Of a DNA stretch of 39,764 bases, positions 21,101 to 32,800 are shown piece by piece. The notes under the pieces are model-generated. The model was given only the letters and a program-made list of their open reading frames with translations, was not told where the DNA came from and did no database searches. Both the position numbers and the translations under genes were made by a program. The first letter of the stretch is position 1. Each line of letters starts with the position of its first letter. The stretch spans positions 1-39,764 of the forward strand of contig SMMR01000016.1 in NCBI GenBank assembly GCA_012295275.1, read 5' to 3'. Source of the DNA: Chrysomallon squamiferum (Eukaryota > Mollusca > Gastropoda > Neomphalida > Peltospiridae).

Positions 21101-23857
21101 GTGTCGGGCAACCCTTGCTTACTTTTGGGTATGTGCGCCCGATTTTTCCCACGTGCTCGGAAAAAGTTATTGCACTTTGAAAAAGGTACCCCTAGCATTT
21201 TCAACGAAACTTGAAAAAATTCGATTTTCAAAAGTTGAAAATCCGTGTGGCACTATTCCGTTTGGTCGGGAAAAATATTTCGACGTGTGCAAAAGGTGCG
21301 CGCCGTCGGGGCGAGTGTGGCAAAAACGTTTCCAACATTTACCAAAGGTGCTGCACCTTTTGAAAATGCGTTTGAAAAAAAAAAACGAGCAAATTTTCAA
21401 AAACATGTGCGTTTTTTGTGCACGTGTCGGAAACGAGTTGTTCCCCTTGGGTGGGGCGTGCGGCACTTTTGACCCGTGTCGGGCAACCCTTGCCCCACTT
21501 TTGGGTATGTGCGCCCGATTTTTCCCACGTGCTCGGAAAAAGTTATTGCACTTTGAAAAAAGGTACCCCTAGCATTTTCAACGAAACTTGAAAAATTCGA
21601 TTTTCAAAAGTTGAAAATCCGTGTGGCACTATTCCGTTTGGTCGGGAAAAATATTTCGACGTGTGCAAAAGGTGCGCGCCGTCGGGGCGAGTGTGGCAAA
21701 AACGTTTCCAACATTTTACCAAAGGTGCTGCACCTTTTGAAAATGCGTTTGAAAAAAAAACGAGCAAATTTTCAAAAACATGTGCGTTTTTTGTGCACGT
21801 GTCGGAAACGAGTTGTTCCCCTTGGGTGGGGCGTGCGGCACTTTTGACCCGTGTCGGGCAACCCTTGCCCCACTTTTGGGTATGTGCGCCCGATTTTTCC
21901 CACGTGCTCGGAAAAAGTTATTGCACTTTGAAAAAGGTACCCCTAGCATTTTCAACGAAACTTGAAAAAATTCGATTTTCAAAAGTTGAAAATCCGTGTG
22001 GCACTATTCCGTTTGGTCGGGAAAAATATTTCGACGTGTGCAAAAGGTGCGCGCCGTCGGGGGGCGAGTGTGGCAAAAACGTTTCCAACATTTACCAAAG
22101 GTGCTGCACCTTTTGAAAATGCGTTTGAAAAAAAAACGAGCAAATTTTCAAAAACATGTGCGTTTTTTGTGCACGTGTCGGAAACGAGTTGTTCCCCTTG
22201 GGTGGGGCGTGCGGCACTTTTGACCCGTGTCGGGCAACCCTTGCCTTACTTTTGGGTATGTGCGCCCGATTTTTCCACGTGCTCGGAAAAAGTTATTGCA
22301 CTTTGAAAAAGGTACCCCTAGCATTTTCAACGAAACTTGAAAAAATTCGATTTTCAAAGTTGAAAATCCGTGTGGCACTATTCCGTTTGGTCGGGAAAAA
22401 TATTTCGACGTGTGCAAAAGGTGCGCGCCGTCGGGGCGAGTGTGGCAAAAACGTTTCCAACATTTACCAAAGGTGCTGCACCTTTTGAAAATGCGTTTGA
22501 AAAAAAAAACGAGCAAATTTTCAAAAACATGTGCGTTTTTTGTGCACGTGTCGGAAACGAGTTGTTCCCCTTGGGTGGGGCGTGCGGCACTTTTGACCCG
22601 TGTCGGGCAACCCTTGCCCCACTTTTGGGTATGTGCGCCCGATTTTTCCACGTGCTCGGAAAAAGTTATTGCACTTTGAAAAAGGTACCCCTAGCATTTT
22701 CAACGAAACTTGAAAAATTCGATTTTCAAAAGTTGAAAATCCGTGTGGCACTATTCCGTTTGGTCGGGAAAAATATTTCGACGTGTGCAAAAGGTGCGCG
22801 CCGCCGTCGGGGCGAGTGTGGCAAAAGCGTTTCCAACATTTACCAAAGGTGCTGCACCTTTTGAAAATGCGTTTGAAAAAAAAAAAACGAGCAAATTTTC
22901 AAAAACATGTGCGTTTTTGTGCACGTGTCGGAAACGAGTTGTTCCCCTTAGGGTGGGGCGTGCGGCACTTTTGACCCGTGTCGGGCAACCCTTGCCCCAC
23001 TTTTGGGTATGTGCGCCCGATTTTTCCCCGTGCTCGGAAAAGTTATTGCACTTTGAAAAAGGTACCCCTAGCATTTTCAACGAAACTTGAAAAAATTCGA
23101 TTTTCAAAAGTTGAAAATCCGTGTGGCACTATTCCGTTTGGTCGGGAAAAATATTTCGACGTGTGCAAAAGGTGCGCGCCGTCGGGGCGAGTGTGGCAAA
23201 AGCGTTTCCAACATTTACCAAAGGTGCTGCACCTTTTGAAAATGCGTTTGAAAAAAAAAAACGAGCAAATTTTCAAAAACATGTGCGTTTTTTTGTGCAC
23301 GTGTCGGAAACGAGTTGTTCCCCTTAGGTGGGGCGTGCGGCACTTTTGACCCGTGTCGGGCAACCCTTGCCCCACTTTTTGGGTATGTGCGCCCGATTTT
23401 TCCCACGTGCTCGGAAAAAGTTATTGCACTTTGAAAAAGGTACCCCTAGCATTTTCAACGAAACTTGAAAAATTCGATTTTCAAAAGTTGAAAATCCGTG
23501 TGGCACTATTCCGTTTGGTCGGGAAAAATATTTCGACGTGTGCAAAAGGTGCGCGCCGTCGGGGGGGGAGTAAGTGGCAAAAGCGTTTCCAACATTTACC
23601 AAAGGTGCTGCACCTTTTGAAAATGCGTTTGAAAAAAAAACGAGCAAATTTTCAAAAAAACATGTGCGTTTTTTGTGCACGTGTCGGAAACGAGTTGTTC
23701 CCCTTAGGGTGGGGCGTGCGGCACTTTTGACCCGTGTCGGGCAACCCTTGCCCCACTTTTTTGGGTATGTGCGCCCGATTTTTCCACGTGCTCGGAAAAA
23801 GTTATTGCACTTTGAAAAAGGTACCCCTAGCATTTTCAACGAAACTTGAAAAAATTC
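18189..23857. repeat. Transition block 3 (U49-U63), rapid accumulation of right-family states
   Basis: Unit starts are 18189, 18574, 18954, 19335, 19713, 20092, 20467, 20847, 21223, 21599, 21974, 22349, 22721, 23099 and 23476. New fixed states in order are: CCGTGTGG in place of CCGTGCGG from U49 (18234); ACATGTG in place of ATATGTG from U49 (18378); ATTTCGACG from U50 (18635); CCGTTTGG from U53 (19752); GTGCTCGG from U53 (20030); CAAAAGTTG from U57 (21234); GGCAAAAGCG from U61 (22827). CCCCTTAGG appears in U61-U65. Each new state is added on top of the previous ones. Confidence 0.92.
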
Positions 23858-26800
23858 GATTTTCAAAAGTTGAAAATCCGTGGCACTTTTCCGTTTGGTC
23901 GGGAAAAATATTTCGACGTGTGCAAAAGGTGCGCCGTCCGTCGGGGCGAGTGTGGCAAAAGCGTTTCCAACATTTACCAAAGGTGCTGCACCTTTTGAAA
24001 ATGCGTTTGAAAAAAAAACGAGCAAATTTTCAAAAAACATGTGCGTTTTTGTGCACGTGTAAAAACGAGTTGTTCCCCTTAGGGTGGGGCGTGCGGCACT
24101 TTTGACCCGTGTCGGGCAACCCTTGCCCCACTTTTGGGTATGTGCGCCCGATTTTTCCCACGTGCTCGGAAAAAGTTATTGCACTTTGAAAAAGGTACCC
24201 CTAGCATTTTCAACGAAACTTGAAAAAATTCGATTTTCAAAAGTTGAAAATCCGTGTGGCACTTTCCGTTTGGTCGGGAAAAATATTTCGACGTGTGCAA
24301 AAGGTGCGCGCCGTCGGGGGCGAGTGTGGCAAAAGCGTTTCCAACATTTACCAAAGGTGCTGCACCTTTTGAAAATGCGTTTGAAAAAAAAACGAGCAAA
24401 TTTTCAAAAAAAACATGTGCGTTTTTTGTGCACGTGTCGGAAACGAGTTGTTCCCCTTAGGTGGGGCGTGCGGCACTTTTGACCCGTGTCGGGCAACCCT
24501 TGCCCCACTTTTGGGTATGTGCGCCCGATTTTTCCCACGTGCTCGGAAAAGTTATTGCACTTTGAAAAAGGTACCCCTAGCATTTTCAACGAAACTTGAA
24601 AAAATTCGATTTTCAAAGTTGAAAATCCGTGTGGCACTTTCCGTTTGGTCGGGAAAAATATTTCGACGTGCAAAAAAGGTGCGCGCCGTCGGGGCGAGTG
24701 TGGCAAAAGCGTTTCCAACATTTACCAAAGGTGCTGCACCTTTTGAAAATGCGTTTGAAAAAAAAAAACGAGCAAATTTTCAAAAACATGTGCGTTTTTG
24801 TGCACGTGTCGGAAACGAGTTGTTCCCCTTGGGTGGGGCGTGCGGCACTTTTGACCCGTGTCGGGCAACCCTTGCCCCACTTTTGGGTATGTGCGCCCGA
24901 TTTTTCCCACGTGCTCGGAAAAAGTTATTGCACTTTGAAAAAGGTACCCCTAGCATTTTCAACGAAACTTGAAAAAATTCGATTTTCAAAAGTTGAAAAT
25001 CCGTGTGGCACTTTTCCGTTTGGTCGGGAAAAATATTTCGACGTGTGCAAAAGGTGCGCGCGCCGTCGGGGGGGCGAGTGTGGCAAAAGCGTTTCCAACA
25101 TTTACCAAAGGTGCTGCACCTTTTGAAAATGCGTTTGAAAAAAAAACGAGCAAATTTCAAAAAACATGTGCGTTTTTGTGCACGTGTCGGAAACGAGTTG
25201 TTCCCCTTGGGTGGGGCGTGCGGCACTTTTGACCCGTGTCGGGCAACCCTTGCCCCACTTTTGGGTATGTGCGCCCGATTTTTCCCACGTGCTCGGAAAA
25301 AGTTATTGCACTTTGAAAAAGGTACCCCTAGCATTTTCAACGAAACTTGAAAAATTCGATTTTCAAAAGTTGAAAATCCGTGTGGCACTTTTCCGTTTGG
25401 TCGGGAAAAATATTTCGACGTGCAAAAGGTGCGCGCCGTCGGGGCGAGTGTGGCAAAAGCGTTTCCAACATTTACCAAAGGTGCTGCACCTTTTGAAAAT
25501 GCGTTTGAAAAAAAAACGAGCAAATTTTCAAAAACATGTGCGTTTTTGTGCACGTGTCGGAAACGAGTTGTTCCCCTTGGGTGGGGCGTGCGGCACTTTT
25601 GACCCCGTGTCGGGCAACCCTTGCCCCACTTTTGGGTATGTGCGCCCGATTTTTCCACGTGCTCGGAAAAAGTTATTGCACTTTGAAAAAGGTACCCCTA
25701 GCATTTTTTTCAACGAAACTTGAAAAAATTCGATTTTTCAAAGTTGAAAATCCGTGGCACTTTTCCGTTTGGTCGGGAAAAATATTTCGACGTGTGCAAA
25801 AGGTGCGCGCCGTCGGGGCGAGTGTGGCAAAAGCGTTTCCAACATTTACCAAAGGTGCTGCACCTTTTGAAAATGCGTTGAAAAAAAAAACGAGCAAATT
25901 TTCAAAACATGTGCGTTTTTGTGCACGTGTCGGAAACGAGTTGTTCCCCTTGGGTGGGGCGTGCGGCACTTTTGACCCGTGTCGGGCAACCCTTGCCCCT
26001 TACTTTTGGGTATGTGCGCCCGATTTTTCCCACGTGCTCGGAAAAAGTTATTGCACTTTGAAAAAGGTACCCTAGCATTTTCAACGAAACTTGAAAAAAT
26101 TCGATTTTCAAAAGTTGAAAATCCGTGTGGCACTTTCCGTTTGGTCGGGAAAAATATTTCGACGTGTGCAAAAGGTGCGCGCCGTCGGGGCGAGTGTGGC
26201 AAAAGCGTTTCCAACATTTACCAAAGGTGCTGCACCTTTTGAAAATGCGTTTGAAAAAAAAACGAGCAAATTTTCAAAAACATGTGCGTTTTTTGTGCAC
26301 GTGTCGGAAACGAGTTGTTCCCCCTGGGTGGGGCGTGCGGCACTTTTGACCCGTGTCGGGCAACCCTTGCCCCACTTTTGGGTATGTGCGCCCGATTTTT
26401 CCACGTGCTCGGAAAAAGTTATTGCACTTTGAAAAAGGTACCCCTAGCATTTTCAACGAAACTTGAAAAAATTCGATTTTCAAAGTTGAAAATCCGTGTG
26501 GCACTTTCCGTTTGGTCGGGAAAAATATTTCGACGTGTGCAAAAGGTGCGCGCCGTCGGGGCGAGTGTGGCAAAAGCGTTTCCAACATTTACCAAAGGTG
26601 CTGCACCTTTTGAAAATGCGTTTGAAAAAAAAAACGAGCAAATTTTCAAAAACATGTGCGTTTTTTGTGCACGTGTCGGAAACGAGTTGTTCCCCTTGGG
26701 TGGGGCGTGCGGCACTTTTGACCCGTGTCGGGCAACCCTTGCCCCACTTTTGGGTATGTGCGCCCGATTTTTCCCACGTGCTCGGAAAAAGTTATTGCAC

Positions 26801-29800
26801 TTTGAAAAAGGTACCCCTAGCATTTTCAACGAAACTTGAAAAAATTCGATTTTCAAAAGTTGAAAATCCGTGTGGCACTTTTCCGTTTGGTCGGGAAAAA
26901 TATTTCGACGTGTGCAAAAGGTGCGCGCCGTCGGGGCGAGTGTGGCAAAAGCGTTTCCAACATTTACCAAAGGTGCTGCACCTTTTGAAAATGCGTTTGA
27001 AAAAAAAAACGAGCAAATTTTCAAAAAAACATGTGCGTTTTTTGTGCACGTGTCGGAAACGAGTTGTTCCCCTTGGGTGGGGCGTGCGGCACTTTTGACC
27101 CGTGTGTCGGGCAACCCTTGCCCCACTTTTGGGTATGTGCGCCCGATTTTTCCACGTGCTCGGAAAAAGTTATTGCACTTTGAAAAAGGTACCCCTAGCA
27201 TTTTTCAACGAAACTTGAAAAATTCGATTTTCAAAGTTGAAAATCCGTGTGGCACTTTTCCGTTTGGTCGGGAAAAATATTTCGACGTGTGCAAAAGGTG
27301 CGCGCCGTCGGGGCGAGTGTGGCAAAAGCGTTTCCAACATTTACCAAAGGTGCTGCACCTTTTGAAAATGCGTTTGAAAAAAAAACGAGCAAATTTTCAA
27401 AAACATGTGCGTTTTTGTGCACGTGTCGGAAACGAGTTGTTCCCCTTAGGTGGGGGGCGTGCGGCACTTTTGACCCGTGTCGGGCAACCCTTGCCCCACT
27501 TTTGGGTATGTGCGCCCGATTTTTCCCACGTGCTCGGAAAAAGTTATTGCACTTTGAAAAAGGTACCCCTAGCATTTTCAACGAAACTTGAAAAAATTCG
27601 ATTTTCAAAAGTTGAAAATCCGTGTGGCACTTTCCGTTTGGTCGGGAAAAATATTTCGACGTGTGCAAAAGGTGCGCGCCGTCGGGGCGAGTGTGGCAAA
27701 AGCGTTTCCAACATTTACCAAAGGTGCTGCACCTTTTGAAAATGCGTTTGAAAAAAAAACGAGCAAATTTTCAAAAACATGTGCGTTTTTTGTGCACGTG
27801 TCGGAAACGAGTTGTTCCCCTTGGGTGGGGCGTGCGGCACTTTTGACCCGTGTCGGGCAACCCTTGCCCCACTTTTGGGTATGTGCGCCCGATTTTTCCC
27901 ACGTGCTCGGAAAAAGTTATTGCACTTTGAAAAAGGTACCCCTAGCATTTTCAACGAAACTTGAAAAAATTCGATTTTCAAAAGTTGAAAATCCGTGTGG
28001 CACTTTCCGTTTGGTCGGGAAAAATATTTCGACGTGTGCAAGGTGCGCGCCGTCGGGGGCGAGTGTGGCAAAAGCGTTTCCAACATTTACCAAAGGTGCT
28101 GCACCTTTTGAAAATGCGTTTGAAAAAAAAACGAGCAAATTTTCAAAAACATGTGCGTTTTTTGTGCACGTGTCGGAAACGAGTTGTTCCCCTTGGGTGG
28201 GGCGTGCGGCACTTTTGACCCGTGTCGGGCAACCCTTGCCCCACTTTTGGGTATGTGCGCCCGATTTTTCCACGTGCTCGGAAAAAGTTATTGCACTTTG
28301 AAAAAGGTACCCCTAGCATTTTCAACGAAACTTGAAAAAATTCGATTTTCAAAGTTGAAAATCCGTGTGGCACTTTTCCGTTTGGTCGGGAAAAATATTT
28401 CGACGATGTGCAAAAAGGTGCGCGCCGTCGGGGCGAGTGTGGCAAAAGCGTTTCCAACATTTACCAAAGGTGCTGCACCTTTTGAAAATGCGTTTGAAAA
28501 AAAAAAACGAGCAAATTTTCAAAAACATGTGCGTTTTTTGTGCACGTGTCGGAAACGAGTTGTTCCCCTTGGGTGGGGCGTGCGGCACTTTTGACCCGTG
28601 TCGGGCAACCCTTGCCCCACTTTTGGGTATGTGCGCCCGATTTTTCCCACGTGCTCGGAAAAAGTTATTGCACTTTGAAAAAGGTACCCCTAGCATTTTC
28701 AACGAAACTTGAAAAAATTCGATTTTCAAAAGTTGAAAATCCGTGTGCACTTTTCCGTTTGGTCGGGAAAAATATTTCGACGTGCAAAAGGTGCGCGCCG
28801 TCGGGGCGAGTGTGGCAAAAGCGTTTCCAACATTTACCAAAGGTGCTGCACCTTTTGAAAATGCGTTTGAAAAAAAAAAAAACGAGCAAATTTTCAAAAA
28901 CATGTGCGTTTTTTGTGCACGTGTCGGAAACGAGTTGTTCCCCTTGGGTGGGGCGTGCGGCACTTTTGACCCGTGTCGGGCAACCCTTGCCCCACTTTTG
29001 GGTATGTGCGCCCGATTTTTCCCACGTGCTCGGAAAAAGTTATTGCACTTTGAAAAAGGTACCCCTAGCATTTTCAACGAAACTTGAAAAAATTCGATTT
29101 TCAAAAGTTGAAAATCCGTGTGGCACTTTTCCGTTTGGTCGGGAAAAATATTTCGACGTGTGCAAAAGGTGCGCGCCGTCGGGGGCGAGTGTGGCAAAAG
29201 CGTTTCCAACATTTACCAAAGGTGCTGCACCTTTTGAAAATGCGTTTGAAAAAAAAAAACGAGCAAATTTTCAAAAACATGTGTTTTTTTGTGCACGTGT
29301 CGGAAACGAGTTGTTCCCCTTTGGGTGGGGCGTGCGGCACTTTTGACCCGTGTCGGGCAACCCTTGCCCCACTTTTGGGTATGTGCGCCCGATTTTTCCC
29401 ACGTGCTCGGAAAAAGTTATTGCACTTTGAAAAAGGTACCCCTAGCATTTTCAACGAAACTTGAAAAATTCGATTTTCAAAAGTTGAAAATCCGTGTGGC
29501 ACTTTCCGTTTGGTCGGGAAAAATATTTCGACGTGTGCAAAGGTGCGCGCCGTCGGGGCGAGTGTGGCAAAAGCGTTTCCAACATTTACCAAAGGTGCTG
29601 CACCTTTTGAAAATGCGTTGAAAAAAAAAACGAGCAAATTTCAAAAAAACATGTGCGTTTTTGTGCACGTGTCGGAAACGAGTTGTTCCCCTTAGGGTGG
29701 GGCGTGCGGCACTTTTGACCCGTGTCGGGCAACCCTTGCCCCACTTTTGGGTATGTGCGCCCGATTTTCCCACGTGCTCGGAAAAAGTTATTGCACTTTG

Positions 29801-32800
29801 AAAAAGGTACCCCTAGCATTTTCAACGAAACTTGAAAAAATTCGATTTTCAAAAGTTGAAAATCCGTGTGGCACTTTTCCGTTTGGTCGGGAAAAATATT
29901 TCGACGTGTGCAAAAGGTGCGCGCCGTCGGGGCGAGTGTGGCAAAAGCGTTTCCAACATTTACCAAAGGTGCTGCACCTTTTGAAAATGCGTTTGAAAAA
30001 AAAACGAGCAAATTTTCAAAAACATGTGCGTTTTTTGTGCACGTGTCGGAAACGAGTTGTTCCCCTTGGGTGGGGCGTGCGGCACTTTTGACCCGTGTCG
30101 GGCAACCCTTGCCCCACTTTTGGGTATGTGCGCCCGATTTTTCCCACGTGCTCGGAAAAGTTATTGCACTTTGAAAAAGGTACCCCTAGCATTTTCAACG
30201 AAACTTGAAAAAATTCGATTTTCAAAAGTTGAAAATCCGTGTGGCACTTTTCCGTTTGGTCGGGAAAAATATTTCGACGTGTGCAAAAGGTGCGCGCCGT
30301 CGGGGCGAGTGTGGCAAAAGCGTTTCCAACATTTACCAAAGGTGCTGCACCTTTTGAAAATGCGTTTGAAAAAAACGAGCAAATTTTCAAAAACATGTGC
30401 GTTTTTTGTGCACGTGTCGGAAACGAGTTGTTCCCCTTGGGTGGGGCGTGCGGCACTTTTGACCCGTGTCGGGCAACCCTTGCCCCACTTTTGGGTATGT
30501 GCGCCCGATTTTTCCACGTGCTCGGAAAAAGTTATTGCACTTTGAAAAAGGTACCCCTAGCATTTTCAACGAAACTTGAAAAAATTCGATTTTCAAAAGT
30601 TGAAAATCCGTGTGGCACTTTTCCGTTTGGTCGGGAAAAATATTTCGACGTGTGCAAAAGGTGCGCGCCGTCGGGGCGAGTGTGGCAAAAGCGTTTCCAA
30701 CATTTACCAAAGGTGCTGCACCTTTTGAAAATGCGTTTGAAAAAAAAACGAGCAAATTTTCAAAAACATGTGCGTTTTTTGTGCACGTGTCGGAAACGAG
30801 TTGTTCCCCTTGGGTGGGGCGTGCGGCACTTTTGACCCGTGTCGGGCAACCCTTGCCCCACTTTTGGGTATGTGCGCCCGATTTTTCCCACGTGCTCGGA
30901 AAAAGTTATTGCACTTTGAAAAAGGTACCCCTAGCATTTTCAACGAAACTTGAAAAAATTCGATTTTCAAAAGTTGAAAATCCGTGTGGCACTTTTCCGT
31001 TTGGTCGGGAAAAATATTTCGACGTGTGCAAAAGGTGCGCGCCGTCGGGGCGAGTGTGGCAAAAGCGTTTCCAACATTTACCAAAGGTGCTGCACCTTTT
31101 GAAAATGCGTTTGAAAAAAAAACGAGCAAATTTTTCAAAAACATGTGTTTTTTTGTGCACGTGTCGGAAACGAGTTGTTCCCCTTGGGTGGGGCGTGCGG
31201 CACTTTTGACCCGTGTCGGGCAACCTTGCCCACTTTTGGGTATGTGCGCCCGATTTTTCCCACGTGCTCGGAAAAAGTTATTGCACTTTGAAAAAAGGTA
31301 CCCCTAGCATTTTCAACGAAACTTGAAAAAATTCGATTTTCAAAAGTTGAAAATCCGTGTGGCACTTTTCCGTTTGGTCGGGAAAAATATTTCGACGTGT
31401 GTGCAAAAGGTGCGCGCCGTCGGGGCGAGTGTGGCAAAAGCGTTTCCAACATTTACCAAAGGTGCTGCACCTTTTGAAAATGCGTTTGAAAAAAAACGAG
31501 CAAATTTTCAAAAACATGTGCGTTTTTTGTGCACGTGTCGGAAACGAGTTGTTCCCCTTGGGTGGGGCGTGCGGCACTTTTGACCCGTGTCGGGCAACCC
31601 TTGCCTTACACTTTTGGGTATGTGCGCCCGATTTTTCCACGTGCTCGGAAAAAGTTATTGCACTTGAAAAAAAGGTACCCCTAGCATTTTCAACGAAACT
31701 TGAAAAAATTCGATTTTCAAAAGTTGAAAATCCGTGTGCACTTTTCCGTTTGGTCGGGAAAAATATTTCGACGTGTGCAAAGGTGCGCGCCGTCGGGGCG
31801 AGTGTGGCAAAAGCGTTTCCAACATTTACCAAAGGTGCTGCACCTTTTGAAAATGCGTTTGAAAAAAAAAAACGAGCAAATTTTCAAAAACATGTGCGTT
31901 TTTTGTGCACGTGTCGGAAACGAGTTGTTCCCCTTGGGTGGGGCGCGGCACTTTTGACCCGTGTCGGGCAACCCTTGCCCCACTTTTGGGTATGTGCGCC
32001 CGATTTTTCCCACGTGCTCGGAAAAAGTTATTGCACTTTGAAAAAGGTACCCCTAGCATTTTCAACGAAACTTGAAAAAATTCGATTTTCAAAAGTTGAA
32101 AATCCGTGTGGCACTTTTCCGTTTGGTCGGGAAAAATATTTCGACGTGTGCAAAAGGTGCGCGCCGTCGGGGCGAGTGTGGCAAAAGCGTTTCCAACATT
32201 TACCAAAGGTGCTGCACCTTTTGAAAATGCGTTTGAAAAAAAAAACGAGCAAATTTTCAAAAACATGTGCGTTTTTTGTGCACGTGTCGGAAACGAGTTG
32301 TTCCCCTTGGGTGGGGCGTGCGGCACTTTTGACCCGTGTCGGGCAACCCTTGCCCCACTTTTGGGTATGTGCGCCCGATTTTTCCCACGTGCTCGGAAAA
32401 AGTTATTGCACTTTGAAAAAGGTACCCCTAGCATTTTCAACGAAACTTGAAAAATTCGATTTTCAAAAGTTGAAAATCCGTGTGGCACTTTTCCGTTTGG
32501 TCGGGAAAAATATTTCGACGTGTGCAAAAGGTGCGCGCCGTCGGGGCGAGTGTGGCAAAAGCGTTTCCAACATTTACCAAAGGTGCTGCACCTTTTGAAA
32601 ATGCGTTTGAAAAAAACGAGCAAATTTTCAAAAACATGTGCGTTTTTTGTGCACGTGTCGGAAACGAGTTGTTCCCCTTGGGTGGGGCGTGCGGCACTTT
32701 TGACCCGTGTCGGGCAACCCTTGCCCCACTTTTGGGTATGTGCGCCCGATTTTTCCCACGTGCTCGGAAAAAGTTATTGCACTTGTGAAAAAGGTACCCC

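Noticed and set aside
31357-32598. Longest + strand open frame, 413 codons
   Set aside because: It crosses several monomers and reads the same DNA in different frames in successive units, because unit lengths are not all multiples of three. Equivalent open frames exist in other frames and on the other strand. This reflects a stop-poor repeat, with no conserved frame, start context or domain.
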